From the NCBI RefSeq assembly GCF_020271745.1, contig NZ_CP084296.1, positions 682,001 to 746,000 on the forward strand: a stretch of DNA of 64,000 nt, in the 5' to 3' direction. Origin of the DNA: Providencia alcalifaciens (GTDB lineage: Bacteria > Pseudomonadota > Gammaproteobacteria > Enterobacterales > Enterobacteriaceae). A program made the position numbers and the translations under genes. The stretch's first letter is position 1. Every line of letters begins with the position of its first letter. The notes under the pieces were generated by a model. It had not been told where the DNA came from. It did no database searches and saw only the letters and a program-made list of their open reading frames with translations. Of the stretch, positions 11,637-21,680 are shown one piece after another.

Positions 11637-12605
11637 ATGTCAAATATCGATTTTCAGAAAGTAGGTAAAGAAGTTCTCCATATCGAACGCGAAGGTCTGA
11701 AAAACCTAGAACAATATATTAATCATGACTTTGACCTTGCTTGCCAGCAAATCTTTGCTTGTCAGGGGAAAGTGGTCGTTATGGGGATGGGAAAATCAGG
11801 ACATATTGGACGAAAAATTGCGGCGACGCTTGCCAGCACAGGAACGCCTTCATTTTTCGTGCACCCCGGAGAAGCCAGCCATGGCGATTTAGGGATGATC
11901 TCCAATAAAGACGTTGTATTAGCTATTTCGAACTCTGGTGAATCAGGGGAAATTTTAGCTCTACTGCCCGTGTTAAAGCGAATCAAAGTCCCACTGATCT
12001 GCATGACTAATAACCCAGACAGTAACATGGGCAAATATGCAGATATCCACTTATGCATAAAGGTACCGCAAGAAGCCTGCCCGCTAGGTTTGGCGCCAAC
12101 GACAAGTACCACGGCAACATTAGTGATGGGCGATGCGTTAGCCATTGCACTATTAACCGCCCGCGGCTTCACCGCTGATGATTTTGCGCTATCGCATCCC
12201 GGGGGCGCACTTGGGCGCAAACTTTTACTCTTAGTTCGTGATTTAATGAGTACCGGTGACGATGTCCCTCACATTCCGAAAAGTGCCACGTTACGCGAAG
12301 CCCTTGTGGAAATTACCCGTAAAAAGCTGGGTATGACTGTCATTTGTGATGACGACATGAATATTCAAGGGATTTTCACAGATGGGGATTTACGCCGCAT
12401 TTTTGATATGGGCATCGACCTCAACAATGCCAAAATTGCCGATTTAATGACGCCTGGCGGTATTCGAGTCGCGCCGGGCATGCTAGCTGTTGAAGCGCTG
12501 AACCTGATGCAATCTCGCCATGTTACTTCATTATTAGTGGCGGATGGCGACCAATTAGTGGGTGTTCTCCATATGCACGACCTACTGCAAGCGGGTGTGG
12601 TATAA
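11637..12605 (+). CDS. kdsD: D-arabinose 5-phosphate isomerase KdsD
   Basis: Interconverts ribulose 5-phosphate and arabinose 5-phosphate, the first step of KDO synthesis for the LPS core. An N-terminal SIS domain (about 30-180, with VVMGMGKSGHIGRKIAAT and SNSGESGEILALL) is followed by two CBS domains (about 205-260 and 275-320). The ATG at 11637 aligns with the E. coli N-terminus and has GGAA six bases upstream; ATG at 11625 is an alternative. First gene of kdsD-kdsC-lptC-lptA-lptB. Confidence 0.95.
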   Translation: MSNIDFQKVGKEVLHIEREGLKNLEQYINHDFDLACQQIFACQGKVVVMGMGKSGHIGRKIAATLASTGTPSFFVHPGEASHGDLGMISNKDVVLAISNSGESGEILALLPVLKRIKVPLICMTNNPDSNMGKYADIHLCIKVPQEACPLGLAPTTSTTATLVMGDALAIALLTARGFTADDFALSHPGGALGRKLLLLVRDLMSTGDDVPHIPKSATLREALVEITRKKLGMTVICDDDMNIQGIFTDGDLRRIFDMGIDLNNAKIADLMTPGGIRVAPGMLAVEALNLMQSRHVTSLLVADGDQLVGVLHMHDLLQAGVV

Positions 12606-12633
12606 GTCGAAAAGTATACGTAAAGGAAATAGA

Positions 12634-13194
12634 ATGAGCCCTAATTATCAGAATACTTGCTATGGGTCTGTAGCAAATTCTGTGATAGAAAAAGCGACCA
12701 AAATTAAACTACTTATCTGTGATGTCGATGGCGTGATGTCCGACGGTTTAATTTACATGGGGAATAATGGCGAAGAATTAAAAGCCTTTAATGTCCGCGA
12801 TGGATATGGCATTCGCTGCCTATTAACCTCAGGAATTGAAGTTGCTATTATCACCGGACGCAAAGCTAAATTACTGGAAGACAGAGCCCTAACGTTAGGT
12901 ATTACATATCTTTACCAAGGACAAAGCGATAAGCTTTTGGCGTATCGCGAACTGTTAGATAAACTACAACTAACAGAAGAGCAAACGGCTTACATTGGTG
13001 ATGACCTCATTGACTGGCCTGTAATGGCAAAAGTTGGGTTATCTGTTGCGGTTGCTGATGCACACCCATTGTTATTACCTAAAGCAGACTATGTAACGCA
13101 TATTGGTGGCGGAAAAGGTGCAGTACGTGAACTCTGCGACCTGATTCTGTTATCCCAAAATAAACTGGAAGAAGCTAAAGGCTTGTCGATTTAA
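12634..13194 (+). CDS. kdsC: 3-deoxy-D-manno-octulosonate 8-phosphate phosphatase KdsC
   Basis: HAD-type phosphatase that releases KDO from KDO 8-phosphate. The 186 residues (E. coli 188) show HAD motif I CDVDGVMSDG with both catalytic aspartates, motif II IITGRKAKL and motif IV GDDLIDWPVM. The ATG at 12634 follows AAAGGA and matches the E. coli start; a longer in-frame extension overlaps the end of kdsD and is rejected. It is directly downstream of kdsD. Confidence 0.96.
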   Translation: MSPNYQNTCYGSVANSVIEKATKIKLLICDVDGVMSDGLIYMGNNGEELKAFNVRDGYGIRCLLTSGIEVAIITGRKAKLLEDRALTLGITYLYQGQSDKLLAYRELLDKLQLTEEQTAYIGDDLIDWPVMAKVGLSVAVADAHPLLLPKADYVTHIGGGKGAVRELCDLILLSQNKLEEAKGLSI

Positions 13195-13210
13195 AGAACA
13201 GATATCATTC

Positions 13211-13804
13211 ATGAGCAACGCAAAAAAGTGGTTAATCACTGTTTTATCCCTCATTGCACTGGGGCTAATTGGTTGGAACTTTTCGGTTTACGATGACTCC
13301 AAACCATCGGCGGCAGAAATCAATGACGGGAAACCCAATTATCAAACTGATGATTCGGTAACTTTCGTCTATAATCCCGCAGGGGATTTAGCCTATAAAC
13401 TCGCCGCGAGCAAAGTTGATAATTATACCGATGGAAAAATCACGTGGTTTACCAATCCGGTATTAACCACTTATAACGATGCGGGTACACCGACTTGGAC
13501 GGTGAAATCCATTAAAGCAAGATTAACCAAAGAACGCGTGCTCTATCTGTATAGCGATGTTCAAGTTAACAGTTTGACCCCTGAGCCTCAAATTCAGCGT
13601 ATTACTACAGATAATGCGGTGGTCAATCTAGTCACACAAGATGTTTCATCTGACGATAAAGTTACCATTATCGGACACGGGCTAAATTCAACGGGCTTAA
13701 AAATGAAGGGGAACCTTCGTACAAGAACTGCTGAATTAATTGAAGATGTTAAAACTCACTATGAGTTACAACCAAAAGAGCAACACAATGAATCAAGTAA
13801 CTAA
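13211..13804 (+). CDS. lptC: LPS export protein LptC
   Basis: Bitopic inner-membrane protein that receives LPS from LptB2FG and passes it to LptA. The 197 residues start with one transmembrane helix (about 7-24) followed by a periplasmic beta-jellyroll domain; segments such as TWFTNPVLTTYN and RLTKERVLYLYSDVQV fit the family. Its end overlaps the start of lptA by 17 bases, which suggests coupled translation. Confidence 0.95.
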   Translation: MSNAKKWLITVLSLIALGLIGWNFSVYDDSKPSAAEINDGKPNYQTDDSVTFVYNPAGDLAYKLAASKVDNYTDGKITWFTNPVLTTYNDAGTPTWTVKSIKARLTKERVLYLYSDVQVNSLTPEPQIQRITTDNAVVNLVTQDVSSDDKVTIIGHGLNSTGLKMKGNLRTRTAELIEDVKTHYELQPKEQHNESSN

Positions 13805-14345
13805 GAAAAGTTTTATTCAAGGGGCTATTGCAAGTGCAATTTTGGCTCTTAGCCTGCCGGCAATGGCACTGAAAACAGATACCCAACAACCGATGACCAT
13901 TAACTCGGTTAAGCAATCTCTTGATTTAGAAAAAAATATCACCACATTTACTGATGACGTTGTTATCAAGCAAGGTTCCATTGATATTCGTGCCAACAAA
14001 GTTGTTGTGACTCGTCCAAGCAGCGATTCCGATAAAATCGTTATTGAAGCATTTGGTACGCCAGTGACTTTCTTCCAGTTACAAGACGATGGCAAGCCAA
14101 TTAAAGGTCACGCATCCAAAGCGCGTTATGAAGTTGATCAGCAGTTGGTCACATTAACGGGTGATGCCTACCTTGAGCAGCTCGATAGCAATATCAAAGG
14201 CGATAAAATCACTTATGTGGTTCCAACGCAAAAAATGGAAGCGTTCAGCGATAAAGGCAAGCGCGTGACGACTGTCTTATTACCTGCCCAGTTACAAGAG
14301 AAAGGCCCAGCAGCGCAGGGTTCATCAACAAGTAAGAGTAAATAA
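13788..14345 (+). CDS. lptA: LPS transport bridge protein LptA
   Basis: Periplasmic protein that polymerises into the bridge carrying LPS from LptC to LptD. The 185 residues equal the E. coli length. A signal peptide (about 1-26, cleavage after AMA) precedes the OstA/jellyroll domain with [21 protein letters not shown] and [11 protein letters not shown]. The ATG at 13788 lies inside the end of lptC; the upstream in-frame ATG at 13740 is rejected because it would remove the signal peptide from the N-terminus. Confidence 0.95.
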   Translation: MNQVTKKSFIQGAIASAILALSLPAMALKTDTQQPMTINSVKQSLDLEKNITTFTDDVVIKQGSIDIRANKVVVTRPSSDSDKIVIEAFGTPVTFFQLQDDGKPIKGHASKARYEVDQQLVTLTGDAYLEQLDSNIKGDKITYVVPTQKMEAFSDKGKRVTTVLLPAQLQEKGPAAQGSSTSKSK

Positions 14346-14350
14346 TTGTT

Positions 14351-15076
14351 ATGGCAACACTAACCGCAGAGAATCTGGCGAAATCCTATAAAAAACGCAG
14401 CGTAGTCACTGATGTCAGCCTTGAGGTGAAATCAGGGGAAATCGTCGGTCTCTTAGGCCCTAACGGTGCGGGTAAAACGACCACTTTTTATATGGTAGTC
14501 GGCATTGTTCAGCGGGATGCTGGTAAAATTTTAATTGATGGGGAAGATATTAGCTTACTGCCTCTGCACGAGCGCGCTCGTCGTGGTATTGGCTATCTTC
14601 CTCAAGAAGCATCTATTTTCCGCCGCCTCAGTGTGTATGACAACCTGATGGCCGTGTTAGAAATTCGTCCAGACTTAACTTCAGAACAGCGCAAAGAGCG
14701 CGCTGAAGAGCTGATGGAAGAGTTCAGTATTACCCACCTGCGTGATAGCGTTGGTCAATCACTGTCTGGTGGTGAGCGTCGTCGTGTGGAAATTGCACGC
14801 GCCCTCGCTGCTAATCCCAAATTTATCCTGTTAGATGAACCGTTTGCTGGGGTTGACCCGATTTCCGTTTTGGATATCAAAAAAATCATCCAACACTTGC
14901 GCGACTACGGGCTCGGCGTATTAATCACCGACCATAACGTCCGTGAAACTCTCGATGTTTGTGAACGTGCTTACATTGTCAGCCAAGGGCACTTGATTGC
15001 TCACGGTTCGCCAGAGATGATCCTTGAAAATGAGCAAGTGAAACGCGTTTATTTGGGTGAAGGCTTTAGACTGTAG
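14351..15076 (+). CDS. lptB: LPS export ABC transporter ATPase LptB
   Basis: Cytoplasmic ATPase that powers LPS extraction by LptB2FG. The 241 residues match E. coli. Walker [11 protein letters not shown] (about 36-45), Q-loop [10 protein letters not shown], signature [11 protein letters not shown] (about 138-148) and Walker [14 protein letters not shown] are all present. The last two codons and the stop codon lie inside the first copy of a 14-bp tandem repeat, an unusual end for this gene. Confidence 0.97.
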   Translation: MATLTAENLAKSYKKRSVVTDVSLEVKSGEIVGLLGPNGAGKTTTFYMVVGIVQRDAGKILIDGEDISLLPLHERARRGIGYLPQEASIFRRLSVYDNLMAVLEIRPDLTSEQRKERAEELMEEFSITHLRDSVGQSLSGGERRRVEIARALAANPKFILLDEPFAGVDPISVLDIKKIIQHLRDYGLGVLITDHNVRETLDVCERAYIVSQGHLIAHGSPEMILENEQVKRVYLGEGFRL

Positions 15077-15138
15077 TTTGTAGACTGTAGTTTGTAGACT
15101 GTAGTTTGTAGACTGTAGTTTGTAGACTGTAGTTTGTA
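15069..15138 (+). repeat. Five perfect 14-bp tandem repeats at the lptB end
   Basis: The unit GACTGTAGTTTGTA is repeated five times without mismatch (15069, 15083, 15097, 15111 and 15125), followed by a decayed sixth copy (15139-15152). The unit is itself two related 7-mers (TGTAGTT, TGTAGAC). The lptB stop codon TAG (15074-15076) is in the first copy. The array ends about 70 bases before rpoN. Confidence 0.97.
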
Positions 15139-15209
15139 GACCATAGTTTTGCCTTGTTGGTTGTCATGATATTGGTTGTGTAAGTGGTAATGGAGAATAA
15201 AGCACATTC

Positions 15210-16655
15210 ATGAAGCAAAGTTTGCAGCTCAGAATCAGTCAACAACTTGCAATGACACCTCAATTGCAACAGGCCATCCGTCTGTTGCAATTGTCCACAC
15301 TTGAGCTTCAACAAGAAATTCAACTCGCCCTTGAAACCAACCCTCTGCTCGAACAAGAAGAGTCATCCTCTGAGCAAGAAAGTTCAGATAGCCTAAGCAA
15401 CGATACTGACAGCAGCGAAATCGATACCAAAGATGCCCTCGAAAAAACGGATATGCCCGATGAGCTTCCGCTAGATGCTGATTGGGATGAAATCTATACG
15501 GCAGGCACCCCGTCAGGAACGAGCAACGACTACAGCTACGATGAACTTCCTGTTTACCAAGGGGAAACCACCCAAACACTGCAAGACTATCTCGTCTGGC
15601 AAGCGGATCTCACCCCGTTTACCGATACCGATCGCGCGATTGCGACCTCGATTATCGATTCAATTGATGATTCAGGCTATCTCACCAGTTCAATCAGCGA
15701 GATCCACGAAGGGATTGATAACCCCGATATCACCTTAGAAGAAGTGATTGCCGTTTTAAAACGTATTCAGCATTTCGACCCATTAGGGGTGGCGGCTCAG
15801 GATCTCAAAGAGTGTTTACTGATCCAGCTCTCCTTATACCCGAAAGAGACAATTGGCTTGCAAGAGGCTAGACTGATTATTAGTAATCATATTGATTTAC
15901 TTGCAAATCGTGATTTTCGTCAATTGAGCAAACTTACCCGCTTAAAAGAAGATGCGCTGAAAACGGCCATTGACCTGATCCTTACGCTGAATCCCAAGCC
16001 AGGGCAGTCAATCAACACCGGTGAATCGGAATATGTTATTCCCGATGTGCTGGTGAAAAAAGTCGGTGGGCACTGGCAAGTTGAGTTAAATACAGATAGC
16101 ATCCCTAAGTTAAGTATCAATAATCATTATGCTTCAATGGCAAATGATTCAGCCAGCGAAAGTGACACACAATATATTCGCAGTCACTTGCAAGATGCGA
16201 AATGGCTGATTAAAAGTTTAGAGAGCCGCCATGAAACATTACTTAAAGTGGCGACCTGTATTGTTGAGCAGCAACAAGAATTTTTTGAGTTAGGCGAAGA
16301 GTATATGAAACCGATGATTTTGGCAGACATTGCCTATCAGGTGGATATGCATGAATCGACTATCTCCCGTGTGACAACCCAGAAATTCCTGCATAGTCCA
16401 CGAGGTATTTTTGAGTTGAAGTATTTTTTCTCCAGTCATGTGAGTACGGACACCGGAGGAGAGGCCTCCTCCACTGCGATTCGTGCACTGGTGAAGAAGC
16501 TGGTTGCTGCGGAAAACCCAGCAAAACCATTGAGTGACAGTAAATTGACGAGTATGCTGGCAGAGCAAGGTATACAAGTTGCTCGTCGAACTGTTGCTAA
16601 GTATCGTGAGTCATTATCTATTCCGCCATCAAATCAACGTAAACAGTTGGTTTAA
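15210..16655 (+). CDS. rpoN: RNA polymerase sigma-54 factor RpoN
   Basis: Sigma factor for nitrogen and other enhancer-dependent promoters (-24/-12). It has 481 residues (E. coli 477). The glutamine-rich activator-interacting N-terminus (about 1-50), an acidic linker (about 50-110), the core-binding domain and the C-terminal RpoN box [10 protein letters not shown] (about 460-469) are all visible. It sits between lptB and hpf as in E. coli, but the lptB-rpoN gap here contains a tandem repeat array. Confidence 0.97.
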   Translation: MKQSLQLRISQQLAMTPQLQQAIRLLQLSTLELQQEIQLALETNPLLEQEESSSEQESSDSLSNDTDSSEIDTKDALEKTDMPDELPLDADWDEIYTAGTPSGTSNDYSYDELPVYQGETTQTLQDYLVWQADLTPFTDTDRAIATSIIDSIDDSGYLTSSISEIHEGIDNPDITLEEVIAVLKRIQHFDPLGVAAQDLKECLLIQLSLYPKETIGLQEARLIISNHIDLLANRDFRQLSKLTRLKEDALKTAIDLILTLNPKPGQSINTGESEYVIPDVLVKKVGGHWQVELNTDSIPKLSINNHYASMANDSASESDTQYIRSHLQDAKWLIKSLESRHETLLKVATCIVEQQQEFFELGEEYMKPMILADIAYQVDMHESTISRVTTQKFLHSPRGIFELKYFFSSHVSTDTGGEASSTAIRALVKKLVAAENPAKPLSDSKLTSMLAEQGIQVARRTVAKYRESLSIPPSNQRKQLV

Positions 16656-16678
16656 CCCAATAATATAAGGAAGATTGT

Positions 16679-16966
16679 ATGGAATTTCAGATTACTGGAC
16701 ACAATATTGAAGTTACACCGGCATTGCGCGAAACGGTTGAGAAAAAACTCAAGAAATTAGAGCAATTGTTTGATCGTATTAACAGTATCCAAGTTGTTCT
16801 GAAAGTGGAAAAAGTTCAGCAAATTGCTGAAGCCACCCTGCAACTCAACGGTGCAGAACTTCACGCATCAGCGGAAGACGACGATATGTACGCGGCACTT
16901 GATTTACTCCTTGATAAGCTGTCACGCCAATTAACCAAACATAAAGAAAAACTGAGACAACACTAA
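16679..16966 (+). CDS. hpf: Ribosome hibernation promoting factor HPF
   Basis: Short-type HPF that binds the 30S decoding site and helps form 100S ribosome dimers in stationary phase. The 95 residues equal the E. coli length, with the N-terminal MEFQITGHNIEVTPALRE and the basic C-terminal helix ending KLSRQLTKHKEKLRQH. It lies 23 bases after rpoN, the standard context. Confidence 0.96.
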   Translation: MEFQITGHNIEVTPALRETVEKKLKKLEQLFDRINSIQVVLKVEKVQQIAEATLQLNGAELHASAEDDDMYAALDLLLDKLSRQLTKHKEKLRQH

Positions 16967-17054
16967 TACATTTAGCCAGTCGTTGACTGATTAATGTTCT
17001 GAACCAGATGGTGGAATACATCATCTGGTTTTGTAGTCCTAAGTGAATAATAAA

Positions 17055-17522
17055 ATGAATAGTGATATAGAAATCCAATTAAGCGATGTTTTATCTGCCA
17101 GTTGCACACGTAATAATTTAGTTTGCACCAGTAAGAAGAGAGCATTAGAAATTATTAGTGAGTTAGCGGCCGCCGAGTTGGGATTACCGGAAAATACGGT
17201 ATTTGAAGCGTTACTAACCAGAGAAAAAGTTGGCACCACAGGTATTGGTGGTGGGATTGCAATCCCTCATGGCAAACTCAGTGAAGGCGAAAGTGCACGC
17301 GCCGCTGGCGTGTTTTTACATTTAGAAGAGCCCATTGCGTTTGATGCGATTGATAACCAACCTGTTGATCTGCTTTTTGCATTACTTGTTCCATCGGATC
17401 AGTGTAAAACTCATTTACATACGTTGTCTCTTATCGCTAAAAAATTAGCGGATAAAACGTTCTGTAAGCGTCTGCGCAGCGCGCAAAGTGACGAAGAGCT
17501 ATACCAGATTATCATTGGGTAA
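17055..17522 (+). CDS. ptsN: Nitrogen-PTS enzyme IIA (PtsN)
   Basis: EIIA-Ntr, end receiver of the PtsP-Npr-PtsN phosphorelay that controls potassium and nitrogen functions. The mannitol/fructose-type EIIA domain has the active-site histidine in GGIAIPHGKL (about residue 73). The ATG at 17055 aligns with the E. coli start and gives 155 residues; a GTG at 17043 without a ribosome-binding site is rejected. It is between hpf and rapZ. Confidence 0.95.
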   Translation: MNSDIEIQLSDVLSASCTRNNLVCTSKKRALEIISELAAAELGLPENTVFEALLTREKVGTTGIGGGIAIPHGKLSEGESARAAGVFLHLEEPIAFDAIDNQPVDLLFALLVPSDQCKTHLHTLSLIAKKLADKTFCKRLRSAQSDEELYQIIIG

Positions 17523-17684
17523 GTAATAACTGATATGTGTTGATGCCAGCCTAATGATATTGTTATGATTTCTTTCATTCGGCATCGTAAAACACCGCAA
17601 AATGCAAAATAATCAGACATGTGTGATCAGTGAGAAATCGATCATTAAGATATAAATCCTTAAGAGACAGAAGGGAGTTAGCTC

Positions 17685-18539
17685 ATGGTGCTGATGATTG
17701 TCAGCGGCCGTTCCGGTTCGGGAAAATCCGTTGCCCTACGCGCGCTGGAAGATATGGGTTTCTATTGTGTGGATAACCTTCCGGTAGTCTTACTGCCGGA
17801 ATTAGCTAATTCACTTGCCGATCGCAATATTTCTGCGGCCGTGAGCATTGATGTGCGTAATATGCCCGACAATCCAGAAGTGTTCGAAGAAGCGATTGAT
17901 AAACTGCCATCAACCTTCTCGCCACAACTGCTGTTTCTGGATGCGGATCGCAACACATTAATTCGTCGTTACAGTGATACCCGTCGATTACACCCGCTTT
18001 CAAGTAAAAACTTATCCTTAGAAAGTGCTATCGATGAAGAAAACGAGCTATTAGAGCCACTACGCTCCCGCGCTGACTTGGTCATTGATACCTCCGAAAT
18101 GTCAGTGCATGAATTAGCGGAAATGCTCAGAACTCGCTTAATGGGCAAACGCGAGCGTGAGCTGACCATGGTGTTTGAGTCCTTCGGTTTCAAACACGGC
18201 ATCCCAATTGATGCCGACTACGTTTTCGACGTACGCTTCTTACCGAACCCGCACTGGGATCCCAAACTGCGACCAATGACCGGTTTAGATCGTCCTGTTG
18301 CGGCCTTCTTGGACAGACACACCGAGGTACATAACTTTATTTATCAAACTCGCAGCTATTTAGAGTTATGGCTACCGATGTTAGAAACCAATAATCGCAG
18401 CTATCTCACCGTCGCCATCGGCTGTACGGGGGGAAAACACCGTTCGGTGTATGTGGCAGAGCAGTTGGCTGATTATTTCCGCTCCCGTGGGAAAAACGTC
18501 CAGTCACGCCACAGAACGTTGGAAAAACGCAAGCAATGA
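17685..18539 (+). CDS. rapZ: RNase adapter protein RapZ
   Basis: RNA-binding adapter that presents the sRNA GlmZ to RNase E and so tunes glucosamine 6-phosphate synthase. The 284 residues equal E. coli RapZ. Walker A GRSGSGKS is at residues 8-15, a Walker B-like LLFLDAD follows near 88, and the C-terminal domain has the [11 protein letters not shown] motif and the basic tail [19 protein letters not shown] used in RNA binding. It overlaps npr by four bases. Confidence 0.96.
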   Translation: MVLMIVSGRSGSGKSVALRALEDMGFYCVDNLPVVLLPELANSLADRNISAAVSIDVRNMPDNPEVFEEAIDKLPSTFSPQLLFLDADRNTLIRRYSDTRRLHPLSSKNLSLESAIDEENELLEPLRSRADLVIDTSEMSVHELAEMLRTRLMGKRERELTMVFESFGFKHGIPIDADYVFDVRFLPNPHWDPKLRPMTGLDRPVAAFLDRHTEVHNFIYQTRSYLELWLPMLETNNRSYLTVAIGCTGGKHRSVYVAEQLADYFRSRGKNVQSRHRTLEKRKQ

Positions 18540-18808
18540 CCGTCAAAGCGACGATTACGCTGAAAAACCGTCTTGGTATGCATGCCAGACCAGCAATGCT
18601 TCTCTATGATTTAGTTAAACAATTTAACTCTAGAGTTATTTTAAAAAATGACAGTCAAATTGAGGCCGAGGCGGATAGCGTTATTGCGATGTTGATGTTA
18701 GACTCGGAACAAGGCAGTAAAATTGATATCGAGGTTAGCGGGCCCGATGAACATTTGGCGTTATCCGCAATCATTAAACTGTTTGAAAGTGGATTTGACG
18801 AAGAGTAG
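18536..18808 (+). CDS. ptsO: Phosphocarrier protein NPr
   Basis: HPr-like phosphocarrier (90 residues) that moves phosphate from PtsP to PtsN. The phosphorylated histidine is H16 in [14 protein letters not shown], and the second conserved block [16 protein letters not shown] is present. Start and rapZ stop overlap in the ATGA pattern, so the two are translationally coupled. Also known as npr. Confidence 0.96.
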   Translation: MTVKATITLKNRLGMHARPAMLLYDLVKQFNSRVILKNDSQIEAEADSVIAMLMLDSEQGSKIDIEVSGPDEHLALSAIIKLFESGFDEE

Positions 18809-18945
18809 CCCAACTCATTGTGTCTTTACATCTTAGTGAACAGAACGATATACACGGTTTTACACGCATAGGCACCGAGTTCGTGATCCCGATCTCTTCC
18901 TTTTAACGCCTATAGCGCCTAATATTTTACATAATCTATTTTCTA

Positions 18946-18982
18946 GCAAACACCCCCTGCCTTCTGGGTGGGGGGTGTTTGC
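18946..18982 (+). terminator. Terminator hairpin between npr and rnk
   Basis: A perfect 12-bp stem (GCAAACACCCCC at 18946-18957 with GGGGGTGTTTGC at 18971-18982) with a 13-base loop. The tail CTTTGTA is short in Ts, but stem strength and position after the long lpt-rpoN-npr series support termination. Confidence 0.75.
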
Positions 18983-19008
18983 TTTGTACGTCCCTATTGG
19001 AGTGTGGT

Positions 19009-19419
19009 ATGACAAAGCCAACAATTATTATCAATGATTTAGATGCAGAACGCTTAGATGCACTGATGGAGCAAGCCGCTTACGCGGGTACGCCTGTTGC
19101 TGAAGCACTAAACGACGAATTAGACCGCGCAGATATCGTCTCTCCACAAGAGATCCCTGCGGATGTGGTCACCATGAACAGTACTGTTCGTTTCTTAGAT
19201 TTAATCAGTAACGAAGAGCGCACACGCACATTGGTTTATCCTGCCTCTCTCAAAGATAGTGCAGAACAACTGTCCGTGATGGCGCCAATCGGTGCAGCGT
19301 TATTAGGATTACATGTTAACGACGAAATTAGCTGGGCACTGCCAAACGGTGTAGAAACCCGTGTTCGTGTGTTAGAGATTGTTTATCAACCTGAAGCGGC
19401 TGGCGAGTTCCATCGCTAG
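19009..19419 (+). CDS. rnk: Nucleoside diphosphate kinase regulator Rnk
   Basis: GreA/GreB-fold protein that binds RNA polymerase near the secondary channel. The 136 residues equal E. coli Rnk. The N-terminal coiled-coil arm starts with [14 protein letters not shown], and the GreA C-terminal FKBP-like domain holds [13 protein letters not shown]. The ATG at 19009 aligns with the E. coli start, so the longer frame is not used. It is a separate unit bounded by hairpins on both sides. Confidence 0.94.
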   Translation: MTKPTIIINDLDAERLDALMEQAAYAGTPVAEALNDELDRADIVSPQEIPADVVTMNSTVRFLDLISNEERTRTLVYPASLKDSAEQLSVMAPIGAALLGLHVNDEISWALPNGVETRVRVLEIVYQPEAAGEFHR

Positions 19420-19440
19420 TTGCGATGCTAAACAAGAGAA

Positions 19441-19525
19441 AGAAGACTAGCCGAAAAAAGTTTCCATCAAGAAACTGCCGTTAGTCTTCAGGCGGTATTC
19501 AGGCACTCAATTGAGTGCCTTTTTG
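19441..19525 (+). terminator. Two-stem structure plus terminator after rnk
   Basis: An outer 8-bp stem (GAAGACTA 19442-19449 with TAGTCTTC 19482-19489) encloses an inner 6-bp stem (AGTTTC with GAAACT). Eleven bases later a clear intrinsic terminator follows: AGGCACTCA/TGAGTGCCT at 19501-19520 with a T5 tail. The terminator is convincing; the upstream double stem could be a 3'-UTR regulatory element. Confidence 0.8.
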
Positions 19526-19536
19526 CTATTTAGCGC

Positions 19537-20877
19537 TTATTGCCCTGCAATACTCATTTCAGGGATCAACACTGAACCGCACTGAATATTGCTGCGCGTT
19601 TCGATATCATCGGCGATAGTCACCATGTTCATCCACATATCCTTTAAATTACCCGCAATAGTAATTTCACTTACCGGATACTGAATCTCACCGTTTTCTA
19701 CCCAAAAACCGGATGCCCCACGGGAATAGTCCCCCGTAATTCCACTCACACCCTGTCCCATCAGCTCAGTGACCACTAAACCTGTACCCATTTGCTTTAA
19801 CAAAGCATCAAACGATAAGCCTTGACCCTCAATGCGCCAGTTATGGATCCCACCCGCATGACCCGTGCTTTGCAGACCCAGTTTACGCGCAGAATAACTG
19901 GTCATTAGCCATGTTTGCAAAATGCCATTTTCCACAATATTGCGCTCAGTGGTACGCACACCTTCACTGTCAAATGGGGATGAGGCTAAACCGCCCATTA
20001 AATGTGGCTGCTCATTGATGGTTAACCAGCTTGGTAAAATTTGTTTGCCAAGGCTATCCATTAAGAATGATGATTTACGATAAATGCTGCTGCCGCTGAT
20101 AGCACCAACTAAATGACCAAATAACCCCGTCGCCACTTCTGAGGCAAAAATCACAGGGGCTTTCATGGTTGGTAATTTACGTGGTGATAAACGCGATAAT
20201 GTACGACGGGCACACTCTTGGCCAACCCACTCAGGGGATTTCAATGCCTGCATACTGCGTGCGATAGTGTACGCATAATCGCGCTCCATCTCGCCATTTT
20301 GCTCGGCGATCACGCAGCTCGACATCGAATAACGGCTAGAGCTGTAGCTCTTTAATAGGCCTAAGGAGTTACCAAAGACACGGATACCATAGTGCCCATT
20401 GAAACTACCGCCTTCCGTATTCACAATGCGTGAATCTGCATTTAAAGCGGTCATTTCCGCAATCGATGCCAGCTTAATGGCTTCCTCGGGGGAAAGCTCC
20501 GTAGCTTGGAACAGGTTTAAATCCGGCGCATCAAATGCCAGTAATGATTTTTCAGCGGGGCCTGCACACGGGTCTTCGGAGGTGTAATTCGCAATATCAA
20601 TCGCGGCTTGAACTGTACGCTCAATCGCTTCGTCGCTTAAATCCGTTGAAGATGCACTGCCTTTGCGCTGTTTATGGTAAACCGTGATACCGAGCGCCCC
20701 ATCACTGTTAAATTCCACATTCTCCACGTCACCTTGGCGAGTGCTTACGCTAATGCCGGTGCTTTTATTGACTGCAACTTCAGCGCCATCACAACGGCTT
20801 TTGGCGAATTCCAATGCGTGGGCGACGGCTTGTTCTAATTGTTTACGTTGTTCGGCAACTTGTTCAGTAACACTCAT
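19537..20877 (-). CDS. pmbA: Metalloprotease PmbA (TldE)
   Basis: Subunit of the TldD/TldE metalloprotease, which matures microcin B17 and degrades the CcdA antitoxin in E. coli. The 446 residues (E. coli 450) contain family segments [23 protein letters not shown] and [12 protein letters not shown] near the C-terminus. TldE lacks the zinc HExxxH site, which TldD provides. Its partner tldD lies about 2.4 kb downstream in this window. Confidence 0.95.
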   Translation of the reverse strand: MSVTEQVAEQRKQLEQAVAHALEFAKSRCDGAEVAVNKSTGISVSTRQGDVENVEFNSDGALGITVYHKQRKGSASSTDLSDEAIERTVQAAIDIANYTSEDPCAGPAEKSLLAFDAPDLNLFQATELSPEEAIKLASIAEMTALNADSRIVNTEGGSFNGHYGIRVFGNSLGLLKSYSSSRYSMSSCVIAEQNGEMERDYAYTIARSMQALKSPEWVGQECARRTLSRLSPRKLPTMKAPVIFASEVATGLFGHLVGAISGSSIYRKSSFLMDSLGKQILPSWLTINEQPHLMGGLASSPFDSEGVRTTERNIVENGILQTWLMTSYSARKLGLQSTGHAGGIHNWRIEGQGLSFDALLKQMGTGLVVTELMGQGVSGITGDYSRGASGFWVENGEIQYPVSEITIAGNLKDMWMNMVTIADDIETRSNIQCGSVLIPEMSIAGQ

Positions 20878-21060
20878 GCATTTTATCCAATAAAGAGGGG
20901 AAAAGTGATTTTCTACCTCGACATATCAATGTCAGGTAGTCATAAGGGGGTTTTCCCAGTTACAATAGAGTTAATCTATAAATGTTAACACTCACAACGC
21001 CGTAAATCATGCTAATTACTCGTAATTACACGGCGGCGTTTAGTAAAAAGGAAAATCCCT

Positions 21061-21606
21061 ATGGCCAAACAGCCTGAAGATTGGCTGGATGATATCCCAG
21101 CGCCCCAAGATGATGAGGACGATGAGATTATTTGGGTCAGCAAAAGCGAAATTAAACGCGATGCAGAGATCCTCAAAAAACTGGGGGCTGAACTTGTTGA
21201 TTTAAGTAAAAGCGAGCTTGAACGCATCCCATTAGACACGCAATTACTTGAGGCTATCGAATTAGCGCAAAAAATTAAGCGTGAAGGCCGTCGTCGTCAA
21301 TTACAGCTTATTGGTAAACTGCTACGTTCCCGTGAAGTTGAACCGATCACTGAAGCCCTCGATAAGCTGAAAAACCGCCATAACCAGCAAGTTGTCATTT
21401 TGCACAAGCTGGAAGATCTACGTAACCGTTTATTAGCCGATGGCGATGAAGTCATTGAAGAAGTCGTTGCGCTGTTCCCACAAACTGATCGCCAGCAACT
21501 GCGTGCATTAGTCCGTAATGCGAAGAAAGAGCGAGATGGGAATAAACCACCAAAAGCATTCCGCCAGATTTTCCAATATCTGAAAGAGCTTTCTGATAGC
21601 AACTGA
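21061..21606 (+). CDS. darP: Ribosome-associated protein DarP (YjgA)
   Basis: DUF615 protein that aids late assembly of the 50S subunit in E. coli. The 181 residues (E. coli 183) are highly charged and helical, with the family stretches [18 protein letters not shown] and [14 protein letters not shown]. It is divergent from pmbA as in E. coli. A good AAAAAGGA ribosome-binding site precedes the ATG. Confidence 0.94.
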   Translation: MAKQPEDWLDDIPAPQDDEDDEIIWVSKSEIKRDAEILKKLGAELVDLSKSELERIPLDTQLLEAIELAQKIKREGRRRQLQLIGKLLRSREVEPITEALDKLKNRHNQQVVILHKLEDLRNRLLADGDEVIEEVVALFPQTDRQQLRALVRNAKKERDGNKPPKAFRQIFQYLKELSDSN

Positions 21607-21625
21607 TTTCCAGGTTTTATTCAAT

Positions 21626-21680
21626 AAAAATCCCCCTATGCGGCAAAACTCGAGTCAGTTCTAACATAGGGGGATTTTTT
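21626..21680. terminator. Bidirectional terminator after darP
   Basis: AAAAATCCCCCTATG pairs with CATAGGGGGATTTTT across a loop of about 25 bases. It has A- and T-runs at both ends, serving the convergent darP and hydrolase genes. The hydrolase stop codon lies within its right arm. Confidence 0.88.

Noticed and set aside
15066-15356. Minus-strand frame of 96 codons crossing the tandem repeat
   Set aside because: Its repetitive C-terminus is simply the translated 14-bp array and the rest is antisense to rpoN.
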